From Vibrio orientalis CIP 102891 = ATCC 33934 (GTDB lineage: Bacteria; Pseudomonadota; Gammaproteobacteria; Enterobacterales; Vibrionaceae), in NCBI RefSeq assembly GCF_000176235.1, contig NZ_ACZV01000005.1:1054001-1118000 (forward strand): a stretch of 64,000 bases of DNA, read 5' to 3'. Under the pieces are notes generated by a model that ran no database searches, was not told the DNA's origin, and worked only from the letters and a program-made list of their open reading frames with translations. This document shows positions 9,401-18,224 of the stretch, one piece after another (the stretch's first letter is position 1; the number at the start of each line of letters is the position of its first letter). Position numbers and translations under genes: made by a program.

Positions 9401-9416
9401 TTGGCACTCCCCTTGC
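9401..9416 (+). promoter_or_regulatory. Sigma-54 promoter of sypI operon
   Basis: TTGGCACTCCCCTTGC is a full match to the -24/-12 consensus TGGCAC-N5-TTGC, with GG and GC separated by ten bases. It lies 57 bp upstream of the sypI ATG in the only gap between sypH and sypI. Confidence 0.9.
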
Positions 9417-9473
9417 CTTATTCATTAGAGTCGACAACAGCATCGATGCTATTTTGAATTTAAGGAACGGGTT

Positions 9474-10679
9474 ATGGCTAAGAAGATACTTTTTGTACAT
9501 TACGGTGATAATTGGATTCGTGGCAGCGAGAAATGCTTACTCGACCTAATCCACTATTTAGATAATCGTCAGTACCGTCCTTATGTATGGACGAACAACG
9601 AAGCATTGTTAACCGCATTAGACACTGACTTTATCCCTGGCGAAACTTCAGATTTCCCTCTTCTTCTAGGCTGGAAAGCACCAAAATATGATGTTAGTGA
9701 GTGGTACCGTCTGTTCAAAAAAGCGTGCGACATCATCGAAAACAAAAAGATTGACCTGATCCATGTCAACAGCGCTGCACCATGCCAATGGATGCTCGCC
9801 GCCGCTCGCGCAAAAAAGGTACCTTTGGTTACACAGCTGCATAGCCCATACCCAGCTCGAGAGCGCCTAACGACCGGTTTACATTTATCTCCACACATCA
9901 TTTCAGTCAGTCGCTATGTTGCGAAATCATTACTTCAAGATGGTTACCCTGAAGATAAGTTATCCATTATCCATAACGGTATCGATGTTAAAACGCTTGA
10001 AGCTCAGTCAACCGTCGATGTTAAGCGTGAACTATTACTACCTGAAAACAGCTTTGTTTTTGCAACCGTTGGTTCGCTTATTAAACGTAAAGGTGTTGAC
10101 AGAATCCTTACGGCACTTAGACACGTCACCCTAGAGTATCCACATGTACACCTCGCCGTTATTGGCGATGGTCCGCTACGCAAAGAGTTGGAACAACAAG
10201 CGGACTACCTTCACTTGTCAGCAAACGTGCATTTTGTCGGCGAACAAAACAATGTTGTAGGTTGGCTTAAAGGGTGTAATGGATTCGTCAGTGGCGCGAG
10301 AAGTGAAGCGTTTGGTTTAGTCGTCGCAGAAGCAGCACTGGCGAAGTTGCCAATCGTCGCACCATTCGAAGGGGGAATTCCCGAATTCATCCGCCACGGA
10401 AAAACTGGGATTCTTTATCCAAATAGCAAGATCGCTCCTCTAGCAAATGCGATGAGAATAGCTGTTGCAAATCCAAACCTTTGTAAAAGACTCGGTTTAC
10501 AAGCGTATCAATACATTTCTCTAAATCATTCGCTGAATAACTCTTGCCGAAAAATTGAAGCTCTGTATCGCCAGCTGCTGTCGCAACCTCAAGGACAAGT
10601 GCGTTCATTCCTGCATACCTTTTCACCACTAAAAACGTTTGTAGCGAACCGCTTAGCATTAGGAGAACAGCATGGATAG
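9474..10679 (+). CDS. sypI: SypI-like glycosyltransferase family 4
   Basis: A 401-residue GT-B glycosyltransferase. The N-terminal acceptor domain begins KKILFVHYGDNWIRGSEKCL. The C-terminal donor domain has VGSLIKRKGVDR, VIGDGPLRKELE and the E-x7-E motif in SEAFGLVVAEA followed by a GG-IPE segment. It is the first gene of the sigma-54-driven operon sypI-sypL, with AAGGAACGGG before the ATG. Sugar specificity cannot be read from the sequence. It ends inside the first codons of sypJ (8-base overlap). Confidence 0.82.
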   Translation: MAKKILFVHYGDNWIRGSEKCLLDLIHYLDNRQYRPYVWTNNEALLTALDTDFIPGETSDFPLLLGWKAPKYDVSEWYRLFKKACDIIENKKIDLIHVNSAAPCQWMLAAARAKKVPLVTQLHSPYPARERLTTGLHLSPHIISVSRYVAKSLLQDGYPEDKLSIIHNGIDVKTLEAQSTVDVKRELLLPENSFVFATVGSLIKRKGVDRILTALRHVTLEYPHVHLAVIGDGPLRKELEQQADYLHLSANVHFVGEQNNVVGWLKGCNGFVSGARSEAFGLVVAEAALAKLPIVAPFEGGIPEFIRHGKTGILYPNSKIAPLANAMRIAVANPNLCKRLGLQAYQYISLNHSLNNSCRKIEALYRQLLSQPQGQVRSFLHTFSPLKTFVANRLALGEQHG

Positions 10680-11850
10680 CCACAACGCAACCTTAGTCTT
10701 CGATCCTATCCCATTTAAAGGAGGCTCAAAGATAGCAACAAGTGACGCTTTGAATCTGTGTGATCGCGAAAGCTGCCATTTTATCATTCTGACCGTTGAT
10801 CCAGAGTATTGGCAGGCAACGGAACTTTGCGCTCAGCACACGGTTAAAGTCGCAAAGCTTTGGCACCTTGCTTGGCTGATGAAGCATCATCACGGTTATT
10901 TATATTGGCTCAACCAATGTTTACTTCTAATACAGTTATTCTTTGCACTGCTTCGCTTTAACCGTATCCAACAAGTCGTTGGCGCATCTGGACCTGGTAT
11001 TGATATGCCCATCTACCTTGCTCAGCGCTTATTTTCTTACCAAATCACGCAACTTGTCCATGGCAATGTCGGTTTATCTCGATCAATTGGTTACTGTTTG
11101 ACAAAAGCCGACGCTGTCTTTTACCTCCCTTCGACTCGACAAAGCCTCTTGGACGCGATCCAAACCTACGTAGCAAAAGAAACAGGAGTGTCTGACAGTG
11201 AAGTCATCGCACAATGCTACCTCAGATCACCCACTTACCAAGTTTTCATCAATGGTTTACCAAAATCACGTTGGCCAACGCTGGCTCAACAAGACCTGCC
11301 TATCTACTTCTGGGCAGCATCATTACTCAAGTGGAAAGGTTTAGATCTTCTTGTTCAAGCGCTTAAAGAATGTTCGGCATTTAAACCGCTCTCGACCAAT
11401 ATTTGCTTTATCCGTCCCAAAGATACTTGTTTACCGATTTCAGAAGCGCCAATCAACATCAGATACACCAATTGGTATGATGATCCAAGCGACCTTGATT
11501 CGATTCGCCGCCAATCAAGTGTCTTTGTTTCAACCAGCCACAATGAACCCTTTGGGCTGTCAATTCTGGAAGCGCTTGCCGCTGGTATGTGCGTGATCAT
11601 TCCCCAAGATGGCGCGTTTTGGGACCAGAACCTTACGCACAATCACAATTGCATCAAGTACCATCCCAATGATGCTCAGTCTTTAATCAATGCCATGCTA
11701 TATGCATCTAACGACGCCAGTGTCTTAAAGAAATGCCAAACTAATGCCCTGCTCACCGCTCAGCAGTATCGAGCCGAATACCGTTATTTAAGACTGGCGC
11801 AGCACATAAATGGTGACACCGTCACTCCTATAATCCGCATTTGTGATTGA
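10672..11850 (+). CDS. sypJ: SypJ-like glycosyltransferase
   Basis: A 392-residue probable GT-B glycosyltransferase. The C-terminal half keeps the E-x7-E donor-binding motif in NEPFGLSILEALAAG. The N-terminal half is more divergent, with a hydrophobic stretch around residues 80-95 that could associate with the membrane. It is translationally coupled to sypI by an 8-base overlap, with AGGAG before the ATG. The assignment as SypJ rests on gene order between sypI and the flippase. Confidence 0.75.
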   Translation: MDSHNATLVFDPIPFKGGSKIATSDALNLCDRESCHFIILTVDPEYWQATELCAQHTVKVAKLWHLAWLMKHHHGYLYWLNQCLLLIQLFFALLRFNRIQQVVGASGPGIDMPIYLAQRLFSYQITQLVHGNVGLSRSIGYCLTKADAVFYLPSTRQSLLDAIQTYVAKETGVSDSEVIAQCYLRSPTYQVFINGLPKSRWPTLAQQDLPIYFWAASLLKWKGLDLLVQALKECSAFKPLSTNICFIRPKDTCLPISEAPINIRYTNWYDDPSDLDSIRRQSSVFVSTSHNEPFGLSILEALAAGMCVIIPQDGAFWDQNLTHNHNCIKYHPNDAQSLINAMLYASNDASVLKKCQTNALLTAQQYRAEYRYLRLAQHINGDTVTPIIRICD

Positions 11851-11872
11851 TAGTCTTTTCGGAGTAAAGCAG

Positions 11873-13300
11873 ATGAGCCACAGCCAGATAAAAAGTATCA
11901 GCCTCTATGCGTCAAGTGTCGTGTTAATGAAAGGTATATCACTCATTACCCTTCCTTTGATGGCTTATTACTTAAGTCCTTCTCAAATTGGTCAACTTGA
12001 ATTAATGGGTGTAACGACCATGTTCTTTAGTCTGGTGATCGGTATCGCGATGCATGAGAACCTTTACCGATTTATTGGCGTCGTGAAGGATAGTGATGAA
12101 CAAAAACAAAAAGCAGCTCAGCTCTATAGTGCGACACTTTGTCTTTCGATATTTTTAACGGCTCTTCTCACCGCCGCATACTGGTTGTTACCCATCAATG
12201 TTGCTGCGATTCCGGATAAGGCTGTGGGCTTGATCGCCTTAGTGCTGTGTTATGAAGCGCCACTCGCAATATGCCTAGCGTGGTTAAGACTCAAAAATGA
12301 AGCCACTTTGTTTTTCAAGGTCTGCGTTACCACTGTTGCGCTACAAGTCGGTTTGTTAATTGTGGTGCTTAATCTAGCACCGAGTGTCATCGTCATTTTC
12401 GCTTTGAACGTGTTATGTACTTTCGGACAGTTCTTATTTCTTCATTACAAGCTAGGTTTCAAGCTATCTTTGCCCGACTATTCAATATTCAAAGGGTATA
12501 TTCGCTACTCTATCCCTTTGATGCTGTCTGGAGTTGTCGCTTTTGGCCTAAGCGGTGCTGAACGCTGGGTCATCGCGGGCACCACTGACTTGCAAACGTT
12601 AGGCATGTACGCAATCGCTGCCAAATTTGCTTTAGGCGTCGGGATTTTAGTGCAACCATTCCACATGTGGTGGATGCCTAAAAGGTTTGCCGCCCTAGAG
12701 CAGCACGGCACGCAATATACCGCAAAAGTTACCCAGCAAGGCATCATGTTGCTGTGTATGGTGGCGGTGATCGTATCATGGTCAAGTCAGGTGTTCATTT
12801 GGGTCGCGCTGCCTGACGCTTACCATCTCGCCGCCTCTTATGTCAGCCTAACGATCTGTATGATGCTATTTAAGGAGCTCGTGGAGTTTACTAACTTAGG
12901 TATCCTCTATAAGAAGCAAACCACGCAACTATTGATCATCAATATTGCTTCGACGCTCTCGGCTTTTTTTATTTGTTACCTCACGATAGGTTTAGGGATT
13001 GACGCCATTTTACTCGCTTTGATTTTCGGTCAGCTAAGTCGATTCGTTGCCACCTACTGGCGTAGCCAAAAACTCGCCCCAATTCACTATCAAGCCTCTG
13101 CAATATTTGGTTTGGTTGTTCTCACCACGCTATTTTTAGTCACTAGTCGCTATCAACAACACGTAGAATTATCTCTCTTGATGCTATGTCTTCAACCACT
13201 CGCGCTTGTGGCCTATGCCTTGCGCACTAAATTGCTCGATCTATCGACATTTCGAACAGCGTATAGCGCATTTCAGACCTACATCGGTAAAGCGCAATGA
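11873..13300 (+). CDS. sypK: SypK-like Wzx-type polysaccharide flippase
   Basis: A 475-residue integral membrane protein with about 12-14 predicted hydrophobic segments, of the MATE/polysaccharide transport (Wzx, RfbX) type. An upstream GTG at 11843 would extend it by ten residues into sypJ. I prefer the ATG at 11873 because a GGAG motif precedes it and the protein then begins SHSQIKSISLYASSVV, typical of flippase N-termini. It would move undecaprenyl-linked repeat units to the periplasm before polymerisation. Its end overlaps sypL by four bases. Confidence 0.8.
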   Translation: MSHSQIKSISLYASSVVLMKGISLITLPLMAYYLSPSQIGQLELMGVTTMFFSLVIGIAMHENLYRFIGVVKDSDEQKQKAAQLYSATLCLSIFLTALLTAAYWLLPINVAAIPDKAVGLIALVLCYEAPLAICLAWLRLKNEATLFFKVCVTTVALQVGLLIVVLNLAPSVIVIFALNVLCTFGQFLFLHYKLGFKLSLPDYSIFKGYIRYSIPLMLSGVVAFGLSGAERWVIAGTTDLQTLGMYAIAAKFALGVGILVQPFHMWWMPKRFAALEQHGTQYTAKVTQQGIMLLCMVAVIVSWSSQVFIWVALPDAYHLAASYVSLTICMMLFKELVEFTNLGILYKKQTTQLLIINIASTLSAFFICYLTIGLGIDAILLALIFGQLSRFVATYWRSQKLAPIHYQASAIFGLVVLTTLFLVTSRYQQHVELSLLMLCLQPLALVAYALRTKLLDLSTFRTAYSAFQTYIGKAQ

Positions 13301-14667
13301 CTTATAGTGAACGCACCAAAGCATCCCTATGCATGACGGCTATCTGTTTCTTGCTCGCTGGAGTTTGGCTGCTTGTTCCTAATCCATTAATCGTGGTTGT
13401 TCTGTGCTTTGCTCCACTTGGGGTGCTGTTTGTACTCAACCAAACATTTTGGTTCGTCAGTTTATTTGTACTGTTCTCATTCTTTCGTATTCACGAGTCT
13501 CTCCCTGCCCTATATTCATTGAAGATCCCGTTATTACTCTCTTTGGGCGCACTCTCCGCCTTGCTATGGCATAGTTTGATCAGTCGTAAATTGACCACTT
13601 ACTGGCACCCCAGCTTTACCTGGCTTACCATTTTTTGGTTGTTAGTCGTCATTGGTGCAGTGCTCTCGTCAAACCCTGGACTGGCAATCACCTACTTCAA
13701 AAACATCTATTGGAAAATCATTGTGATGACACTCGCCATTGCCTGGTTGGTAAACAGTGAAGACTCGGTAAAAAAAATATCTACCCTCATTATTTTGGCC
13801 GGGATACTCACTGCTTGTGTCGCTTTGTTTAACTCAATCAATGGTATTGGTATTGTCGAGGGCTCGCGTGTCACCATAGGGCGTCATTTAGGCTCTGTAC
13901 TGGGCGACCCCAATGATTTATCACTGGTGTTAATGTTTCCACTCGCGTTTGCGATTAGTTTCGCCGCCACCAAAGGGATTGGGTTTTCGCGGTTTATCGG
14001 CTTCACCTGCTTGATTTTAGCTATGGCGGCGGTCATCGCGACTCAAAGTCGTGGCGGCTTGCTTGGCTCGATCGCCGTATTTGGCATCTTTGGTTTGCGC
14101 TTAATTAAGTCAAAAACGTTACTGCTGTTTATCGCCGTTATTGGGCTTTTTGTTTTGTTCGCGATGGCCGGAATTTCCGATAGACAATCTGGCGGTGCAG
14201 CTGAAGAAGGGATTGATGCCTCCGCAATGGGGCGATTATACGCATGGGAAGCCGCATTTAAGATGGCACTAGACAACCCACTGACCGGTGTGGGACTCAA
14301 TAACTTTTATGCTAACTACTTTTTCTATAGTCCCCATTGGGATGGCTTGAATCACGCAGTACACAGTACATGGTTTGGCGTATTGGCTGAGACCGGGTTC
14401 CTTGGCCTAGTGGTGTTTATTGGTATTATCGTTTCATTAATTAAAACAAGCCGCCAAACACTCTCCTTACTCGACCAAGTTGGACAAAGCGCCTCGCCAT
14501 ACTTAACCGCCACTGCGCTCGCGGTTTACGCAGGTGTCATAGGGACCATAGTGTCGGGAACATTCCTAACCCAAGGATTTACATGGCCCATTTATATACT
14601 TGCAGCGCTATGTATCGCGCTATCAAGGATTACGCAAAAGTATTCTCAAAATGAGAAACCAAGCTAA
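13297..14667 (+). CDS. sypL: SypL-like O-antigen ligase/polymerase family membrane protein
   Basis: A 456-residue integral membrane protein with about 11 hydrophobic segments and a Wzy_C/O-antigen ligase domain. The family-type periplasmic loop follows SGGAAEEG and contains GRLYAWEAAFKMALDNPLTGVG (written here in part: GRLYAWEAAF, NPLTGVG), then HAVHSTWFGVLAETG, with the conserved His-Ser-containing loop. It is likely to polymerise or ligate the exported repeat units. It is the last gene of the sypI operon. Its final codons carry the palindromic enhancer candidate for sypM. Confidence 0.82.
   Translation: MTYSERTKASLCMTAICFLLAGVWLLVPNPLIVVVLCFAPLGVLFVLNQTFWFVSLFVLFSFFRIHESLPALYSLKIPLLLSLGALSALLWHSLISRKLTTYWHPSFTWLTIFWLLVVIGAVLSSNPGLAITYFKNIYWKIIVMTLAIAWLVNSEDSVKKISTLIILAGILTACVALFNSINGIGIVEGSRVTIGRHLGSVLGDPNDLSLVLMFPLAFAISFAATKGIGFSRFIGFTCLILAMAAVIATQSRGGLLGSIAVFGIFGLRLIKSKTLLLFIAVIGLFVLFAMAGISDRQSGGAAEEGIDASAMGRLYAWEAAFKMALDNPLTGVGLNNFYANYFFYSPHWDGLNHAVHSTWFGVLAETGFLGLVVFIGIIVSLIKTSRQTLSLLDQVGQSASPYLTATALAVYAGVIGTIVSGTFLTQGFTWPIYILAALCIALSRITQKYSQNEKPS
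14643..14657. promoter_or_regulatory. Candidate SypG-binding enhancer upstream of sypM
   Basis: TTCTCAAAATGAGAA is a perfect palindrome (6-bp arms, 3-bp centre) that matches the SypG enhancer consensus at all fixed positions but one. It overlaps the last codons of sypL and lies about 60 bp upstream of the sigma-54-like promoter. Confidence 0.55.
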
Positions 14668-14716
14668 CGCCATAAATCAAAACCAATAAACCACTGTTTT
14701 AATTCATTTTTTATTT

Positions 14717-14731
14717 TGGCATGCAACATGA
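14717..14731 (+). promoter_or_regulatory. Degenerate sigma-54 promoter of sypM operon
   Basis: TGGCATGCAACATGA keeps a good -24 element (TGGCAT) and the correct spacing, but the -12 element reads ATGA rather than TTGC, so only its G is conserved. It lies about 36 bp before the sypM ATG. Support comes from the well-placed enhancer palindrome upstream. Confidence 0.5.
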
Positions 14732-14767
14732 TATAGCTTCTATTCAATTAGAAAAAAGGAGCACGTT

Positions 14768-15499
14768 ATGTTGGTACAACAAGCCCACGGGGTTAAAGAT
14801 TGGTTGAAACACCATAACAACCCTTCACTTCGCCGACTGTTTCGTCTTCTCAAAGCGGTGCGAGCTTGCGACTTGCCCACACCGAAGATACTTAATAAGT
14901 TTATCGGCGCACTCTATGGTGTCACATCAAGTTTGGTGTCTAATGTCACTCGGGTTCTTATCCATACCCCTGCCTTCAAAGGAAAACTCGATGGCTATGG
15001 ACGCGGGCTTTACCTATTTGGTGGCGTTCCCTTCGTATCTGGTCCTCTCTCTATCACCTTAGGAAATGATTGTAGAGTTTCAGGGCAAACCACTTTTAGC
15101 GCTCGTCCCCAAAGTGTTCATCCGCAGCTCATTGTTGGCAGTAATGTCGACATTGGCTGGCAATCCACCATCGCTGTCGGACACAAAATCCTCATTGGTG
15201 ATAACGTTCGTATCGCTGGTAGAGCCTTTCTGTTTGGTTATTCCGGCCATTCACTGGATCCGGTACTTAGAGCAGAGGGACAAGCTGACCTCGACGTCGA
15301 TGTTGGCGATATCATATTGGAAAAAGATGTCTGGTTGGGTACCAACGTAACGGTTTGTCCTAACGTCACCATTGGTGAAGGAACCATTGTAGGGACCGGA
15401 AGCGTCGTGACTAAAAGCCTTCCTCCCTTTGTCGTAGCGGTTGGTAATCCGGCCAAAATCGTTAAGCAACTTAATGGAAATGGAGGTCGCCATGCGTGA
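14768..15499 (+). CDS. sypM: SypM-like hexapeptide-repeat acetyltransferase
   Basis: A 243-residue acyltransferase. The C-terminal half is a left-handed beta-helix with hexapeptide turns (IGWQST, IGDNVR, LGTNVTVCPNVTIG) and a serine acetyltransferase-like ending (VAVGNPAKIV). The FGYSGHSLDP segment contains the likely catalytic histidine. It probably O-acetylates a sugar of the polysaccharide or its precursor. AAAAAGGAGC supports the start. It is first in the sypM-N-O operon, and its end overlaps sypN by eight bases. Confidence 0.85.
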   Translation: MLVQQAHGVKDWLKHHNNPSLRRLFRLLKAVRACDLPTPKILNKFIGALYGVTSSLVSNVTRVLIHTPAFKGKLDGYGRGLYLFGGVPFVSGPLSITLGNDCRVSGQTTFSARPQSVHPQLIVGSNVDIGWQSTIAVGHKILIGDNVRIAGRAFLFGYSGHSLDPVLRAEGQADLDVDVGDIILEKDVWLGTNVTVCPNVTIGEGTIVGTGSVVTKSLPPFVVAVGNPAKIVKQLNGNGGRHA

Positions 15500-16607
15500 T
15501 TTAATTGTATTCGGTGAAGACTTTGGTGGACTCCCTTCGAGCACACAACATCTCATCACGCGCTTAGCGAAACAACGTAAAGTACTTTGGGTTAACTCAA
15601 TCGGCCTGCGTCAGCCCAAGTTGAACCATCGCGATGTTCAGCGAGCAATCTATAAACTGCTTGGTAAAGGAAAGTGTGGCTACAGTGTGTCGCAATCAAC
15701 ACCTAACAATATTACTGTCGTCAATCTACGTACGATTCCTGCTCCTAGTTCTACACTTGCTCGCTTAGTCGCAAAAGCGATGATATGTGCCCAGCTTCGC
15801 CCAATGGTGAAACAACTTAACTTGCACCAACCTGTACTATGGAGCTCACTCCCGACTGCCGCCGACATATGTGGCTGCTTAGGTGAGTCTTCCGTCGTTT
15901 ATTACTGCGGTGATGATTTTTCCTCGCTAGCTGGCGTGGACCACAGCGTTGTTGCAAGGCATGAATCAAAGCTAATCGAACGCGCTGACCTAATTTTTGC
16001 TGCAAGCGCTAAATTACTGACTAAGTTTCCCCAGAACAAAGCGCATTACGTACCACACGGTGTTGATACTGAACTCTTCAGTCAACTTGCACCAAGAGCC
16101 GATGACCTGCCTTGCTCAAGTAAGAAAATCGCCGGATTTTACGGCAGTCTGTCCAACTGGCTAGACTACGATCTACTTCATCAAGTCTGCCTGGATAATC
16201 CCGGTTGGGAATTTGTCTTCATCGGTCCGATTGAGCTACCTGACAATCCCCTGCCTAAGCTTGGCAATGTTCATTATCTTGGCCCTAAAGCTCATCAAGA
16301 ATTACCACGCTACAGCCAACACTGGGATGTCAGCTTGTTACCCTTTGTGGCTAACGATCAAATTGCGTCATGTAGCCCATTGAAACTACTCGAATATCTT
16401 GCTGCTGGCAGCCGAGTCATTAGTACACCGTTTCCGGCACTCGCGCCTTATGCTGACTTCATTGATGTTGTCTCCAATGCTCAATCATTCTCTGACGCTC
16501 TTCGCGCTGTCACAACCGCGCCGCCTCAGATCGTTCCCACCGATATTGATGACAATAGCTGGGATTCCCGAAGCCTGTTAGTCCACAAGATGTTGGAGTC
16601 ACTATGA
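15492..16607 (+). CDS. sypN: SypN-like glycosyltransferase
   Basis: A 371-residue GT-B-type glycosyltransferase. The open frame extends 51 bases further upstream, but the ATG at 15492 has TGGAGG at proper spacing and begins MRDLIVFGEDFGGLPSS, a typical first strand plus glycine loop. The C-terminal half has GFYGSLSNWLDYDLL and CSPLKLLEYLAAGSRVI, the donor-binding region of family 1/4 enzymes. Acceptor and donor are unknown. It overlaps sypO by four bases. Confidence 0.8.
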   Translation: MRDLIVFGEDFGGLPSSTQHLITRLAKQRKVLWVNSIGLRQPKLNHRDVQRAIYKLLGKGKCGYSVSQSTPNNITVVNLRTIPAPSSTLARLVAKAMICAQLRPMVKQLNLHQPVLWSSLPTAADICGCLGESSVVYYCGDDFSSLAGVDHSVVARHESKLIERADLIFAASAKLLTKFPQNKAHYVPHGVDTELFSQLAPRADDLPCSSKKIAGFYGSLSNWLDYDLLHQVCLDNPGWEFVFIGPIELPDNPLPKLGNVHYLGPKAHQELPRYSQHWDVSLLPFVANDQIASCSPLKLLEYLAAGSRVISTPFPALAPYADFIDVVSNAQSFSDALRAVTTAPPQIVPTDIDDNSWDSRSLLVHKMLESL

Positions 16608-18040
16608 ACGAACTCAAAGTCAGGTTAATCATCATCCTAAATGGAGCGTGGCGCCAACGTTACATCATCGTTGTGCCAATACTTATCTTGCCTTTCATTG
16701 GCTACTTTATCGGCAAGACGGCCCCAACCAATTATGTCTCTCATACATCGATGCTGATCCAAGAGACCGCAAAAATGAATCCCTTCCTTGAAGATATCGC
16801 CGTCTCAACCATGCTCAAGGAACGGCTCAATGCATTAAGTACCTTGCTCAAAAGTCGCCATGTACTGACAGCAGTCGCCAAGGAACACGGGCTGATCAAT
16901 GACGGAATGAAACCAGCGGAAAAAGACTATGTTATTAGCGTTCTCTCAAGCAGTTTAACGGTTACGCAGCCGGGCAAAGACTTTCTCAAGATTTCGCTTA
17001 CCGCCCCCTCTCCAACGGGTATGAAAGAGATGCTCGAATCAGTCAGTGAGCATTTCATCGAGCAACTACTCGCGCCTGAACGTTCCTCAATTAAAGATTC
17101 ATCAGAATTCTTGGCAATTCACATTGAGAAAAGACGTCTCGCATTGGAAGAAGCGGAAAATGAACTGGCTGAATTTAAAAATCGCTATGCCTCGGTCACC
17201 CCGGAAATGCAAAGCCAAGCTTTGGGTAGACTCGCGGCTCTAAAGCAAAGCTATGCTGAGAAAAAAGCTGAACTGGCTGGTGTCGAGAGAAGCTTAGGCT
17301 CACTCGATCAACAACTATCAAAAACCAACCCTGTTGTTGGGAAAATCGAAGATCAGATCATTGATATTAGGAGTCAACTTACGTTGCTCAAAGCGAAGTA
17401 CACCGATAGCCACAGTGCGGTACAAGGGAAAGAGAGAGAGCTGCGCAGGCTTGAAAACGAAAGAAAGCTTCTGATACAGAACGAACAACCTTACATAAGC
17501 AGTGAACAACTATGGGATATCGCGAGCAGTGCCAAAATACGTGAAGTCGGCGATGTGCAACCTCTTCTTGTCACTCAGTTGCACAGTTTACAGTTAGTCC
17601 GCGGACGCTACGAATCCCTCACTGAAGAAACGAAAAGCTTACAAACAATGATTAAGGACCTTGAGCGTGAAGCGAATAGCTTTGGTGACAACGCCAAGTC
17701 CATGCACCGATTATCACGCAATGCTGAAATTAAGCGCCAACTCTACGATGAGCTGATTCAAAGGTACGAGATGGCTCAACTTACTGGCTCACTTGGTATA
17801 TTTGAGCAAAATAAACGAGTCAAAATCATTGATTTACCCTATACACCAAGCCGCCCTGCGAATTTGCCTATCATTGTATTTGTGATTGCAGGACTTGTTG
17901 CTGGCATCGGTTTAGGTAGCGGTATTGCCATCCTTATTGAGTTATTTGATTCCTCAGTACGAAGAAAAGAAGAAATAGAGCAGATCACCAATGCTCCATT
18001 GCTCACACAGATTCCCAAAATTAAACCCTATCACTCATAA
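16604..18040 (+). CDS. sypO: SypO-like polysaccharide chain-length determinant (Wzz/PCP family)
   Basis: A 478-residue inner-membrane co-polymerase. TM1 lies about 20-38 and TM2 about 422-444 (LPIIVFVIAGLVAGIGLGSG). The large periplasmic domain between them has a Wzz fold at its start and long coiled-coil helices (about 155-290, rich in E, K and L). The Pro-rich PSRPANLP just before TM2 is the family signature. It stops shortly after TM2 without an ATPase domain; SypD would be the separate cytoplasmic partner. It probably sets the chain length of the polymer. Confidence 0.87.
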   Translation: MNELKVRLIIILNGAWRQRYIIVVPILILPFIGYFIGKTAPTNYVSHTSMLIQETAKMNPFLEDIAVSTMLKERLNALSTLLKSRHVLTAVAKEHGLINDGMKPAEKDYVISVLSSSLTVTQPGKDFLKISLTAPSPTGMKEMLESVSEHFIEQLLAPERSSIKDSSEFLAIHIEKRRLALEEAENELAEFKNRYASVTPEMQSQALGRLAALKQSYAEKKAELAGVERSLGSLDQQLSKTNPVVGKIEDQIIDIRSQLTLLKAKYTDSHSAVQGKERELRRLENERKLLIQNEQPYISSEQLWDIASSAKIREVGDVQPLLVTQLHSLQLVRGRYESLTEETKSLQTMIKDLEREANSFGDNAKSMHRLSRNAEIKRQLYDELIQRYEMAQLTGSLGIFEQNKRVKIIDLPYTPSRPANLPIIVFVIAGLVAGIGLGSGIAILIELFDSSVRRKEEIEQITNAPLLTQIPKIKPYHS

Positions 18041-18043
18041 CGC

Positions 18044-18058
18044 AATTCAAATTGATAT
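18044..18058 (+). promoter_or_regulatory. Weak SypG-enhancer-like element upstream of sypP
   Basis: AATTCAAATTGATAT shares the ten-base core TTCAAATTGA with the sypI element and sits at the same distance (about 60-70 bp) from its sigma-54 promoter. The TTCTCA half is poorly kept (four of six), so this is the weakest of the three. Confidence 0.3.
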
Positions 18059-18116
18059 GAGTACATTCAACTCAGGACAACAACCTATAACTCATTGATA
18101 AATAACAACTAACAAT

Positions 18117-18132
18117 TTGGCACAATTAATGC
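18117..18132 (+). promoter_or_regulatory. Sigma-54 promoter of sypP operon
   Basis: TTGGCACAATTAATGC has a consensus -24 (TGGCAC) and correct GG-N10-GC spacing; the -12 element is ATGC. It lies in the 184-bp gap between sypO and sypP, about 90 bp before the ATG. Confidence 0.82.
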
Positions 18133-18224
18133 TCCTCTCTTTGTATTACCAACATTTGATGATAAGTACCGATACAAGTTGTCAGAAAATGAGGTCGATA
18201 ATTCAAGCGTTTTGAGGAGTTATT

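Noticed and set aside
11843..11872. GTG start giving sypK ten extra residues
   Set aside because: It overlaps the end of sypJ and has no ribosome site, while the ATG at 11873 has GGAG.
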